Source: Akkermansia sp.
Lineage (GTDB): Bacteria > Verrucomicrobiota > Verrucomicrobiia > Verrucomicrobiales > Akkermansiaceae
Direction of reading: 5' to 3'
NCBI GenBank assembly: GCA_017472085.1
Contig: JAFUQZ010000024.1
Location: 1-33,928, forward strand
DNA length: 33,928 nucleotides
The translations under genes and the position numbers were made by a program. Shown here one piece after another: positions 1 through 7,785 of the stretch (its first letter is position 1; every line of letters starts with the position of its first letter). The notes under the pieces were generated by a model. That model was given only the letters and a program-made list of their open reading frames with translations, was not told the DNA's origin and searched no databases.

Positions 1-161
1 TCATCGCTGAACTGTAGCGCCCTCGCTTGTGTATGTTTTTGTCCATTTTAGTGAGTTCTGTTTGGTTTATTATAAACTCACCGAGATGCCATTCAAGCAT
101 TTTCATCTCCATTTACTGTCCGAAAAAATCAGCATAGCATATCTGTCATTATGATGAAAAG

Positions 162-1331
162 ATGAACAGATGCATGAACTCATCCCAAAATTATTCCAGA
201 CTTGTCGTTGAACGCAATGAGCAACAGCAATCCATATCAGAAGCGTATTACGATGAACATAACCATTTGACTGAGCGCTTTGAGGGATATGCTCGTATTG
301 AGAGAAAATTTAATTCCAATAATCAATTGGGTGAAGTATTATTTTACAACAAAGATAATAAACTAACAAAAAACAGCGCGAATTATGCCAGGGCGAGGTA
401 TGAGTATGGTGAAGATGGTCAACAAAAGCTGAGGGCTTATTACGATGAAAACAATAAGCCGGTATGCCTTCCGGGGAGTAATGTGCATAAAATCGTAGTC
501 GAAAGTGAACTATTGGAAGATGGCGGTAAGAAAGAGAGACGTTTATCTTATGGCATAGATGAGCAACCTCTTCATGCATCACTTGGCGAAGCCTGTCATG
601 AATGCATTTATGATAAAAATGAAAGATTGACGGGTGAACGCTGCTATAATCATACAGGTGAGCCCTGGTACGCAGACGGATTATATTCTGAGGTAAAAAA
701 TGAATATGACCATGGCGGTGGATGGATTCAGAGATTTTATGCCGATTCTGTTCAGGTTTGCACTCAGCATGGGTATTACGCCACCAGAGTGGTCCCTGTA
801 AAGGATGGATTTCTTTGGGAAAGCTATCTGGATACCGACAATAAAGCCTGTGCTCACAGTGATGGGTATTACTACAGAAAATATAGTAAAGGTGCAAGGG
901 AATCATTAGAGTTTTACTATGATGAGCAGGAAAAACCCTGTGTTTCCACATCATTGGGAGTATATGGAAAAAGCCAACGATTTGACGAGCATGGCAGGTT
1001 GGTGGAGGAATGCCTGTTGGATGAACACGGGCAACTGACTATGTCTCATGCAAATTGTTCTATAATCAAGATAGAATATACAGAAAATGTTCGTGTGATG
1101 ACTGTTTATGATGATAATGGTCAGGCTGCCGTGCATGTGAAAGGCTGGCACGAGCAGAGAGAATATTTCGATGAGAAAGGATACCTTCTAGAGGTAAAAT
1201 TCTTTGGTAAGGGTGGAGTACCTTGTTTAAGCGAGTGGGGTTATCACAGCTGCAAGTATAGCTATGATGAAAACGGAAATGAAATTGAGATTCTTTATTT
1301 TGACACCAAAGACAACAGATTAGAGTTGTAG
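162..1331 (+). CDS. Tandem-repeat protein (YD/RHS-like repeats), unknown function
   Basis: I do not recognise a named family. The 389-residue product is built from degenerate repeats of roughly 40-50 residues, each centred on an aromatic-Asp-Glu-turn motif: YYDEHNHL (about 29), YYDENNKP (93), YYDEQEKP (252), FDEHGRL, YFDEKGYL (335) and YDENGNE (368), often followed by a GY or GYY pair. This resembles the beta-strand-turn YD/RHS-like repeats of bacterial surface or toxin-related proteins. No signal peptide, membrane segment or catalytic motif is visible, so location is unknown. The gene is clearly more AT-rich than the housekeeping genes next to it, which suggests recent transfer or relaxed selection. 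An in-frame stop at 135-137 limits the start. ATG 162 has no good ribosome binding site, and ATG 174 is an alternative. It converges on the DUF167 gene with only 13 bases between stops. Confidence 0.7.
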   Translation: MNRCMNSSQNYSRLVVERNEQQQSISEAYYDEHNHLTERFEGYARIERKFNSNNQLGEVLFYNKDNKLTKNSANYARARYEYGEDGQQKLRAYYDENNKPVCLPGSNVHKIVVESELLEDGGKKERRLSYGIDEQPLHASLGEACHECIYDKNERLTGERCYNHTGEPWYADGLYSEVKNEYDHGGGWIQRFYADSVQVCTQHGYYATRVVPVKDGFLWESYLDTDNKACAHSDGYYYRKYSKGARESLEFYYDEQEKPCVSTSLGVYGKSQRFDEHGRLVEECLLDEHGQLTMSHANCSIIKIEYTENVRVMTVYDDNGQAAVHVKGWHEQREYFDEKGYLLEVKFFGKGGVPCLSEWGYHSCKYSYDENGNEIEILYFDTKDNRLEL

Positions 1332-1344
1332 GATATGGGGAATG

Positions 1345-1620
1345 TCAGGCCCGTGGAGAGGATAGGGGGGACAAATCAGCCTCATCCGGGACCTGAATGA
1401 GCTTGATGCGGCCGGTGGAGCCGTGGAGGAGCTCGACGGCGGATTTGGGGATGCCGAGGGTCTTGGCCATGAAGGCTGTGATTTCCTTGTTGGCCTTTCC
1501 CTCTACGGGCGGAGCAGCGATTTTGACGCGCAGCACGCGGCCGATTTGCGGGTAGTCGTCCTCCCAGCCGAGGATTTCATTTTTGCGCGCACCCGGGGTT
1601 ACTTTGAGGGCGATTTTCAT
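1345..1620 (-). CDS. DUF167/UPF0235 (YggU-like) family protein
   Basis: The 91-residue product fits the small DUF167 (UPF0235, YggU) family: an N-terminal strand with VTPGARKNEI, the core RVLRVKIAAPPVEGKANKEI, and the C-terminal part with a G-x-x-x-R-I-K segment. Family structures are known but no biochemical role is settled. Length matches the family. The ATG at 1620 overlaps the stop of the upstream chelatase-like gene by four bases (ATGA), indicating translational coupling at the end of the secDF transcription unit. No function beyond family membership can be inferred. Confidence 0.9.
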   Translation of the reverse strand: MKIALKVTPGARKNEILGWEDDYPQIGRVLRVKIAAPPVEGKANKEITAFMAKTLGIPKSAVELLHGSTGRIKLIQVPDEADLSPLSSPRA

Positions 1621-2486
1621 GGCTGGGGTATCTGGGAATGAGAGGTGAGGAGGGAGGCTGCCACGGGGAGTCGGCGGAGGGTTTTGCCGCAGGCGGCGGC
1701 TTCCTGCGGGGTGGGCAGGTCGCGGGAGGTGTGGAGTCCTTCTGTGAGCAGGAAGGGCAGCAGGAGGATGTGGCGGGAGCTCATGCAGCGCAGCACATCT
1801 ACGGCCTCCGGCTGCTGCCGGAAATAGCCGCAGGCCACCTCTGTGCCGGGCAATAGCTCGCGCAGTCGGCGGCAGAAGAGATGAGGCTCCGGCGGTGGCT
1901 CCGGGAGGGGGGAACCATGGGCCACCACCAGCACCCCTGTTTCTTCTTTCAGCAGGGGGCGGATGGCTTCTGCGGCTGCTTCTGCCAGCCAGGGGGAGGC
2001 TCCCAGCACGGGCTGGTAGTATAGCTGCGGTTTTTTACCCTGTGCGGCATAGGCGCTTTGCAGGGCGGCAGAGAGTCTGTGGCCGCTGCTGCTGCCGCTG
2101 AGCATGAACATGGGGTATACCAGAATGGGAGCATCCGTGGGCGGCAGGGTCGTGGCGGACAGGTTGCCCAGGTGGCAGCGGTAGACGCGTGCGCGTGGCA
2201 TGCGGATGCCGGGCGGGTCAAGCTGTAGTCCCTTTTCATTGTAACTCACCAGCAGGTAGTAGCGCTTCCAGCGGCGGTGGCGCAGGTAGAAGAGAGCCAC
2301 AACCCCCAGTATCGCCAGCTGTGAGACGGCAAAGTGGAAAAAAATGAGCCCGCGCAGGTGTTGTTCCTGCGCGGGATTCAGGTTGACTTGTTCCAGCTTT
2401 GCCCCGCAGCTCAGAGAGCCCCAGAGAGCGGCCGCAAAGGCGGCGGCGCATACCAGAAGCAGCAGGATGAACGAGCGGCGCTTCAT
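1617..2486 (-). CDS. Membrane-anchored CbiX-like (sirohydrochlorin chelatase-like) protein
   Basis: From ATG 2486 the product is about 289 residues. It opens with a hydrophobic helix (FILLLLVCAAAFAAAL), then a second one (about 49-68), then a basic RHRRWKRYY stretch. The soluble part resembles the class II chelatase fold of CbiX/SirB: YPMFMLSGSSSGHRL looks like the C-terminal part of one lobe, and VVAHGS plus LLPFLLTEGLHTSRDLP give a second lobe with the characteristic His-Gly-Ser and LT-x-G-x-H motifs. CbiX proteins insert Co or Fe into sirohydrochlorin, but they are normally soluble, and the first lobe here seems to lack its N-terminal half and active-site His. No other cobalamin or siroheme gene is visible in the window. 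A longer reading from TTG 2585 would overlap secDF by 68 bases and put a charged stretch before the signal-anchor, so I prefer 2486. Substrate is unknown. Confidence 0.75.
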   Translation of the reverse strand: MKRRSFILLLLVCAAAFAAALWGSLSCGAKLEQVNLNPAQEQHLRGLIFFHFAVSQLAILGVVALFYLRHRRWKRYYLLVSYNEKGLQLDPPGIRMPRARVYRCHLGNLSATTLPPTDAPILVYPMFMLSGSSSGHRLSAALQSAYAAQGKKPQLYYQPVLGASPWLAEAAAEAIRPLLKEETGVLVVAHGSPLPEPPPEPHLFCRRLRELLPGTEVACGYFRQQPEAVDVLRCMSSRHILLLPFLLTEGLHTSRDLPTPQEAAACGKTLRRLPVAASLLTSHSQIPQP

Positions 2487-2517
2487 GGGGGACTCTCTCT
2501 GCGGGGGGCGAGCTGAA

Positions 2518-5067
2518 TCAGGCCTCGGTTCCGGTGGCGTTGTCAGCGGCCTGCAGCTCCGCGCGCAGGTCGTTCCGGCGGTCAAACCACAGCACCACGG
2601 GGGAGGCGATGTAGATGGAGGAGTAGGTACCCACGAAGATACCCAGCAGCATCGTGATGGAGAAGTCGAACATGGCCGGCCCGCCCAGCGCGATGAGGGA
2701 TACCAGCACGGCGATGGTGGAGCCGGAGGTGAGCAGGGTACGCGACAGGGTGGAGTTGATGGCCTCGTTCATGATGTCGATGAGCTTTTCTCCGGGAGCC
2801 GCCAGGCGCAGCTGCTCGCGGATGCGGTCATAAATCACGATGGTGTCGTTGATGGAGTAGCCCGCCACGGTGAGGAACGCGCCGATGTGGATGATGCTCA
2901 GCTCCGTGCCGCAGACAATCACCAGGAAGATGATGGCCGCCACGTCGTGCGCGGTGGAAATCATGGCTCCCATGGCGAAGCTCCATTCAAAGCGGATGGC
3001 CAGGTAGAGGGTGATACCGAGCATGCCGGCCAGCAGAGCCAGACAGGCTGTGGTGAAGAAGCTGGCACCGAGGGCGGCGCTCACTTCCTCGATGGAGGGG
3101 GACTGAATCCCCTTCATCTCCGGGAATTTGGCGCGCAGCTCGGAGTCAATCATGAGGGCCTCGTCCTTGGTGGCGCAGCGAATCTTGATGTTGTGGTCGG
3201 TGGCGGTGGTGAATTCCTGCACGGTGGGCAGCTTGGACAGGTTGTCCATGTTCATCACATAGTCCTCCACGCCCTTGTAGTCCAGCTTGGAGTCACCGGG
3301 AATCACGTAGGTGGCAGTTGTGCCGCCTGTGAAGTCGATGCCCAGCGCCTTCTCCCCGCGGATGAAGATGCTGTAGACGGCAAAGAGACCAATGGCTGCC
3401 ACGGAGGCGATGCCGGCCACCTTGCGGTACTTCATGAAGTCGTAAATCTTGCCCTGGAAGGGAGCCTTGCCGAAGTTCAGGTTCTCGAAGAGCTTCAGGC
3501 GCTCTGTCCAGAAGAAGAGCACGCGGGTGACCACCACGGCACCGATGAGTGAGGTGACGATACCGACGGTGGTGGTGACCGCGAAGCCCTTGATGGAGCC
3601 GCTGGCAATCCAGAAGAGAATGACGGCGGTAATCAGCGAGGTGATGTTGGAGTCCCAGATGGCGGAGAATGCCTTTTCATACGCATTGCGCAGGCAGATG
3701 ATGAAGGGGCGTCCCAGTTGCTGCTCCTCGCGCATGCGTTCGTAGATGAGCACGTTCGCGTCCACGGCCACACCCATGGTTAACAGCATACCGGCAATAC
3801 CCGGCAGCGTCAGCACGAACCCGAACAGGCTCATGAGACCCAGCAGAGCCAGCGCGTTGAATGCCAGACCCACCATGGCCACCACACCGGCACTGCGGTA
3901 GTACCAGTAGCAGAAGAAGAATACGCCAATCATGCCGATGATACCGGCAACGGCGCTCTGCTCCAGGGCGCTCTTGCCCAGCTGGGCAGACACATCCTTG
4001 CGGCCTTCCACCTTCAGGTCGCTGGAGAGGGGGTTGGCCAGCGCCTTGGAGATATCTTCCGGCTCACCCTTGCCGTTGAGTCCGGAGATGTTGAATTCCT
4101 TGTGCAGCACAGCCTGCACCACCGGGGCGCATTTGATTTCGCTGTTGAGCACCACGGCCAGGCGGTCAGCGCCAATCTGCATGCCGCCCGTCAGCTTGCC
4201 CATGCTGGCAGCACCGGCGCGGTTGAGCACTACGTCCACATAGCCCTTGCGGACGTAGTTTGGAGCGGCGTTGGCCACTTCCTTGCCGGTGATGTAGATA
4301 CCCTTCTGGTGGGCGACATGGGGCTTCTGCACCACCATGTAGAAGACAATCGGTTCACCTGTCTTGCTGTTCACCATCGGTTCGCCCGTTTCCTCGTTGG
4401 TCTGCGGGCTGGGCAGTATCATGTAGTCATTCAGACCGAATTTGGCGGGAATGCGGGGCAGGGCGGGTTTACGCACATTGCGCTCATCGCGGGCAAGAGC
4501 CTCGCGGTAGGCCTTCATCTTCACCTCATAGGCAGCGAGTCCCTCCTGGGTTTCGGGGTCGGAGATGACGGCATCGCTGTTGCGGTAGACGGCCAGCAGT
4601 TCCAGTTTCGCCATCTTGGTGAGCATCTTCACCATGGCATCCATCTTCTCCTTGTTGCGCTCCGGGTCAGAGTCCTGCTGGGGAATCTGGATGAGAATCT
4701 TGTTGTTGGAGTGCAGAATCTGCACCTCGCTGGTGCCGGTGGAGTTGAGACGCTGCTCCAGAATGTCGCAGGCCTGCTGCATATCCTGCTCCGTGGGCGG
4801 CGTCAGCGTGCCGTCATCGCCCATCTTCGGCTGCACCTCCAGGGTGAGCTCCACACCGCCGCGGATGTCGATACCGTAGTGCATGCCGTTGACCAGCAGC
4901 GACAACAGACAGAAGGACGAAAGCCCCAGAATGAAGAACAGACCCGCCAGACGCTTGGCTTTGTCGTTTTCCGTGGCCAGATACCAGAAGAAGAGCACCA
5001 GCAGCAGAATGCCCGTGCAGAAGTAAAAGGCCGGCGAATTGATGAGTGCTTGGATAAACTCGAACAT
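2518..5067 (-). CDS. secDF: Fused protein translocase subunit SecDF
   Basis: The 849-residue product is a single-chain SecD-SecF fusion, the inner-membrane accessory of SecYEG that uses the ion gradient to pull exported proteins across. The SecD half (about 1-530) has two N-terminal hydrophobic helices, a large periplasmic P1 region that starts with GIDIRGGVELTLEV, and the motif GVAVDANVLIYERMREE near 430-450. The SecF half begins near 535 (YDFMKYRKVAG), has GIDFTGGTT in its periplasmic part, and ends with AGYSINDTIVIYDRIREQ near 730-750. Both halves have the usual blocks of RND-type membrane helices. The additional short N-terminal helix before the SecD helix is unusual but minor. It heads the unit with the chelatase-like and DUF167 genes, 31 bases upstream of the former. 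Identification is secure. Confidence 0.97.
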   Translation of the reverse strand: MFEFIQALINSPAFYFCTGILLLVLFFWYLATENDKAKRLAGLFFILGLSSFCLLSLLVNGMHYGIDIRGGVELTLEVQPKMGDDGTLTPPTEQDMQQACDILEQRLNSTGTSEVQILHSNNKILIQIPQQDSDPERNKEKMDAMVKMLTKMAKLELLAVYRNSDAVISDPETQEGLAAYEVKMKAYREALARDERNVRKPALPRIPAKFGLNDYMILPSPQTNEETGEPMVNSKTGEPIVFYMVVQKPHVAHQKGIYITGKEVANAAPNYVRKGYVDVVLNRAGAASMGKLTGGMQIGADRLAVVLNSEIKCAPVVQAVLHKEFNISGLNGKGEPEDISKALANPLSSDLKVEGRKDVSAQLGKSALEQSAVAGIIGMIGVFFFCYWYYRSAGVVAMVGLAFNALALLGLMSLFGFVLTLPGIAGMLLTMGVAVDANVLIYERMREEQQLGRPFIICLRNAYEKAFSAIWDSNITSLITAVILFWIASGSIKGFAVTTTVGIVTSLIGAVVVTRVLFFWTERLKLFENLNFGKAPFQGKIYDFMKYRKVAGIASVAAIGLFAVYSIFIRGEKALGIDFTGGTTATYVIPGDSKLDYKGVEDYVMNMDNLSKLPTVQEFTTATDHNIKIRCATKDEALMIDSELRAKFPEMKGIQSPSIEEVSAALGASFFTTACLALLAGMLGITLYLAIRFEWSFAMGAMISTAHDVAAIIFLVIVCGTELSIIHIGAFLTVAGYSINDTIVIYDRIREQLRLAAPGEKLIDIMNEAINSTLSRTLLTSGSTIAVLVSLIALGGPAMFDFSITMLLGIFVGTYSSIYIASPVVLWFDRRNDLRAELQAADNATGTEA

Positions 5068-5210
5068 AATTCTGAAAAAAACAGGTGAACCGCATCAGTT
5101 TGCCACGTTTCTGTACAAAATCAAGCTTCCAGTGTGGCATTTTCGGGGTATCATATCGGAATGTTGCTCTTAAGGTAACAAAATCCCGGGCTTCGGGCAG
5201 GAGGGCAAAA

Positions 5211-5244
5211 TAAAAAAACGTGCCCGATGCACTATCGGGCACGC
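5211..5244 (-). terminator. Rho-independent terminator of the small lipoprotein gene
   Basis: On the minus strand a 9-bp stem (GTGCCCGAT paired with ATCGGGCAC, 5234-5242 and 5220-5228) with a 5-base loop is followed directly by a run of seven T. It lies 39 bases downstream of the small lipoprotein stop, so it isolates that gene from secDF. Confidence 0.85.
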
Positions 5245-5282
5245 AAGAATGGTAAGCAGGAAGTTTTAACTTCCCGATGTCC

Positions 5283-5408
5283 TTACTTCTTGATGGGGGC
5301 CACGGGAGCCGGCTCCGGAGCGGGAGTCGGAGCAACCTGCTGCTGCTGCTGCTGCTGGCAGGACACGAAAGCGGCGGCCGTAAGGGCAAGAATAGCGATG
5401 GTCTTCAT
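5283..5408 (-). CDS. Small lipoprotein-like peptide with a poly-Gln tract (41 aa)
   Basis: This gene encodes only 41 residues. It starts MKTIAILALTAAAFVSC, a short basic start, a hydrophobic core and a Cys at 17 that fits a (relaxed) lipobox, then seven consecutive Gln, then a Pro/Ala-rich end PAPEPAPVAPIKK. The mature lipoprotein would be only about 25 residues. Support for a real gene comes from the signal-like start, biased codon use and the strong terminator just downstream. The Gln run is encoded by seven pure CAG codons (CTG repeats at 5337-5357 on the plus strand), which could be prone to slippage. Such tiny Pro-rich lipoproteins are found in many genomes without assigned roles. No Shine-Dalgarno sequence is evident. 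Confidence 0.7.
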   Translation of the reverse strand: MKTIAILALTAAAFVSCQQQQQQQVAPTPAPEPAPVAPIKK

Positions 5409-5733
5409 AATTATCTATACTAGTTTTGATGTTTGAAGTTCCCCATCGCCCAAGAGTAGGACGCGGGGTGGCGAGAATTTATCACAAATCCACCATAAAT
5501 CAAGCCTAAAATGATTTTCTGCGGCGTTTTTTTAATCAAGGGTGATATTTCTTAATGTTGAAGTAATTGATAATATATTGAAAATCAATTTATAACATTA
5601 TTTTATAATCTTTCTGCAAAAAAAATATCCACCAAAAGAAAACACGGGTTAAGGATTGATAGTCTTGATGTTTTGCGCTTTCCGCAGGAAAAGACGACTC
5701 CGGAAGAAAAGGGCAGAAACGCAGCGGATTGAG
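5409..5733. other. AT-rich intergenic region without a recognised gene
   Basis: This stretch lies between the small lipoprotein gene and tRNA-Gln. It is AT-rich, particularly 5480-5640, and must hold the minus-strand promoter of the lipoprotein gene. I see no supported coding region, no strong hairpin and no repeat shared with the rest of the window. Confidence 0.5.
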
Positions 5734-5804
5734 TAGTCTCGCCAGGATTCGAACCTAGACAGAGGGAATCAAAATCCCTAGTGCTACCTTTACACCACGA
5801 GACC
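5734..5804 (-). tRNA. tRNA-Gln (anticodon UUG)
   Basis: The minus strand folds into a full cloverleaf: acceptor GGTCTCG paired with CGAGACT (a G-U at the end), D arm GTGT/GCAC, anticodon stem AGGGA/TCCCT with loop TTTTGAT giving anticodon TTG, a 4-base variable region, and T arm CTAGG/CCTGG with loop TTCGAAT. The discriminator is A by this alignment, and CCA is not encoded, so it must be added by the CCA-adding enzyme, whose gene (cca) is in this window. An extra base pair T5805-A5734 is possible, so the 5' end could be one base further out. Confidence 0.93.
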
Positions 5805-5900
5805 ACACAGACGCTTCCTGCAAGGCAGGTCGCGGGGGGATTTTTACCACAACCACGCTGTGCTGGCAAGCTCAAAATGCGTATTGAGATATAAAATGGT

Positions 5901-7721
5901 TTATTTTGCACGCCGGGCAGCGTTGAGCAGGCGTACTTTTTCGGCAGAATCGCGGTTGCTCTTGCGGGCTGCCTGAAGAATGAAGTAATTGAGTTTGGCG
6001 CCGGCTTCCAGCAAGCGGCGTACGGAATCTGCACCGGCATTGAGTGCCGCGCAGCGCAGAGGTGTAGAGCCATTGGAGGCTCTGGCGTTGGCATCGGCCC
6101 CGTCGGCCAGCAGTCGGCGCACAGCGGCATCGTGTCCGTGGTAGGCAGCCAGCATGAGGGGAGTCCAGCCTTCCGCATTGGGCGTGTCCACCTCCGCCTT
6201 GGCACTCAGCAGGGCGGCAACGAGGCTGTTTTTACCCTTGCGGGCAGCGGTTTGAAGAGGGGTAGCGCCGGATTTGGTCTGCACATTGGGATTGGCGCCG
6301 GCTGCCAGCAGCAGATGCACCTCCTCCTGTCGGTCAAATTGTACGGCAATCATGAGCGGAGTCCAGGATTTGGCATCCGGCTTGTCCACGGTAGCCCCCC
6401 CTGCCAGCAGAACCTGTACCATTTCGGCATGTCCGTGATAAACCGCCCAGGCAAGCGGGGGCAGCCCATTGGGTAGTATGGCATCGGGATTGGCTTTGCT
6501 CTGCAGGGCGCGGCGAACGGCAGGTGTATCCCCGGCTTTGACAGCCATGAGCATTTCTTCCGTGGCGCGTGCTGTGGCGTCATCTTTCGTTTCGTCGGAG
6601 GACTTTTCCTTAGCGACAGGCTGTGGCTCGGGTTGAGGGTCTTCCCTGGTGACAGGCTGTGGCTCGGGTTGGGGTTCCTCCTTGGCGACAGGCTGTGGCT
6701 CGGGTGTAGAATTCTTCCGGGCGATGGGTTGTTTTTCGGCTTCTTCCAGCAAGGCAACCAGCTCGGAGAATCCCTTGGCCTCCGCAATGGCGCGAGCCGT
6801 GCGACCGTCTCCGCCTTTCACCAGAGGATTAGCACCGGCCTCCAGCAGGGTCCGAACGACTGCGGTGCGGCCGGTGTGGGCGGCGTTGATGAGTGCAGTC
6901 CCACCGTTGCGCCCGCGTGCGTCCACATCGGCCCCGTTGCTCAATAAAGCTTTTACCACGTCAACATTGCCGGCGTATGATGCAAACATGAGGGGTGTGC
7001 CGCCGGTGGGTGCTTTAGCATCAGCATTGGCTCCGGCCTGCAGCAAGGTGTTGACGATACCGGGATTTCCTCCCTGCACAGCCACAAAGAGAGCAGAGCG
7101 GCCGTTTTCATTGCAGGCTTCTACGGAAGCCCCTTTTTCCAGCAGGAGTTTCACCAGCTGCTCGTGTCCGCAACGTATGGCATACAGCAGCGCTGTGCCG
7201 CCAACGGTTGCTGCTGCATCCACGGAGGCTCCTTTCTCCAGCAGGATGTGCGCTACCTCGTCCCTGCCAAACTGGGCGGCCACGATGAGGGCTGTTCCGT
7301 CATTGGTTCCTTTGGCATCCGGGGATGCGCCGTTTTCCAATAACAATTGCGCCAGATCCGGTTTATTGGCATAGGCGGCAAACATCAGAGCCGTTCCGCC
7401 GGTGCGGGCGCGTTGGTTCGGGTCTGCCTGGGCTGCCAATAGCGCCTTAAGGGATTTTGCCTGACCATGCTGCACAGCCACAATCAGCGGTGTCTGTCCG
7501 GCCGGGTTGTAGCCATTGACCTCTGCTCCCCGTTTGATGGCATCGTGTATGGCGGCCTCATCTCCGCGTTTGACCGCATCATGCAAATCATGCCGGGCTT
7601 TTTCCACCACGTTTTGCTGTGCGTAAGCCGTGGGCATGACAGTAGCCGCCATCGGAATCATAGGCAACAGGGCGCAGCCGACAGCACCCAGAGAGGAGGA
7701 AAAACGGGAACAGAGCTTCAT
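5901..7721 (-). CDS. Exported ankyrin-repeat protein
   Basis: From ATG 7721 the product is 606 residues. Residues 1-34 form a signal peptide ending AYA before QQ. Two blocks of ankyrin repeats follow, about 35-330 and 385-590, with the usual GGTALMFAA, GWTPLMLAAYHGH and LLLEKGASVDA pattern at 33-residue spacing; I count at least a dozen repeats. A charged Pro/Glu-rich linker at about 330-385 contains three copies of a 12-residue unit. Ankyrin arrays bind proteins; the partner here is unknown, and the signal peptide places it in the periplasm or outside. ATG 7745 is ruled out as a start because a TTGACT/TACTAT promoter has its -10 box at 7734-7739, downstream of it. The transcript would then be nearly leaderless. 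The neighbour tRNA-Gln lies downstream. Confidence 0.92.
   Translation of the reverse strand: MKLCSRFSSSLGAVGCALLPMIPMAATVMPTAYAQQNVVEKARHDLHDAVKRGDEAAIHDAIKRGAEVNGYNPAGQTPLIVAVQHGQAKSLKALLAAQADPNQRARTGGTALMFAAYANKPDLAQLLLENGASPDAKGTNDGTALIVAAQFGRDEVAHILLEKGASVDAAATVGGTALLYAIRCGHEQLVKLLLEKGASVEACNENGRSALFVAVQGGNPGIVNTLLQAGANADAKAPTGGTPLMFASYAGNVDVVKALLSNGADVDARGRNGGTALINAAHTGRTAVVRTLLEAGANPLVKGGDGRTARAIAEAKGFSELVALLEEAEKQPIARKNSTPEPQPVAKEEPQPEPQPVTREDPQPEPQPVAKEKSSDETKDDATARATEEMLMAVKAGDTPAVRRALQSKANPDAILPNGLPPLAWAVYHGHAEMVQVLLAGGATVDKPDAKSWTPLMIAVQFDRQEEVHLLLAAGANPNVQTKSGATPLQTAARKGKNSLVAALLSAKAEVDTPNAEGWTPLMLAAYHGHDAAVRRLLADGADANARASNGSTPLRCAALNAGADSVRRLLEAGAKLNYFILQAARKSNRDSAEKVRLLNAARRAK
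6615..6722. repeat. Three 36-bp tandem repeats in the ankyrin-protein linker
   Basis: The string GACAGGCTGTGGCTCGGGT starts at 6615, 6651 and 6687, an exact 36-base spacing. It encodes a 12-residue unit of the form PEPQPVAKEEPQ repeated three times with small changes between the two ankyrin blocks. Copy number could vary between strains without a frameshift. Confidence 0.9.
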
Positions 7722-7733
7722 GATACGCCCGCC

Positions 7734-7763
7734 ATAGTACCGCATTCCCGGCTTTCAAGTCAA
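7734..7763 (-). promoter_or_regulatory. Sigma-70-type promoter of the ankyrin-repeat gene
   Basis: On the minus strand TTGACT (7763-7758) and TACTAT (7739-7734) are separated by 18 bases. Transcription would begin a few bases before ATG 7721, giving an almost leaderless message, and fixes the choice of start. Confidence 0.6.
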
Positions 7764-7785
7764 GGTTTAATGTTGTCCGCAGCAA

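Noticed and set aside
310..954. A 214-codon antisense frame in the first gene
   Set aside because: It is His/Cys-rich with no recognisable motif and is antisense to a repeat protein with a consistent repeat pattern.
2344..3552. A 400-codon frame on the plus strand across secDF and the chelatase-like gene
   Set aside because: It is a shadow of secDF codon bias, overlapping two supported genes, with no domain or start signal.
7722..7745. Longer N-terminus MRYYGGRI for the ankyrin-repeat protein
   Set aside because: It lies upstream of the predicted -10 box and would put a charged stretch before the signal peptide.
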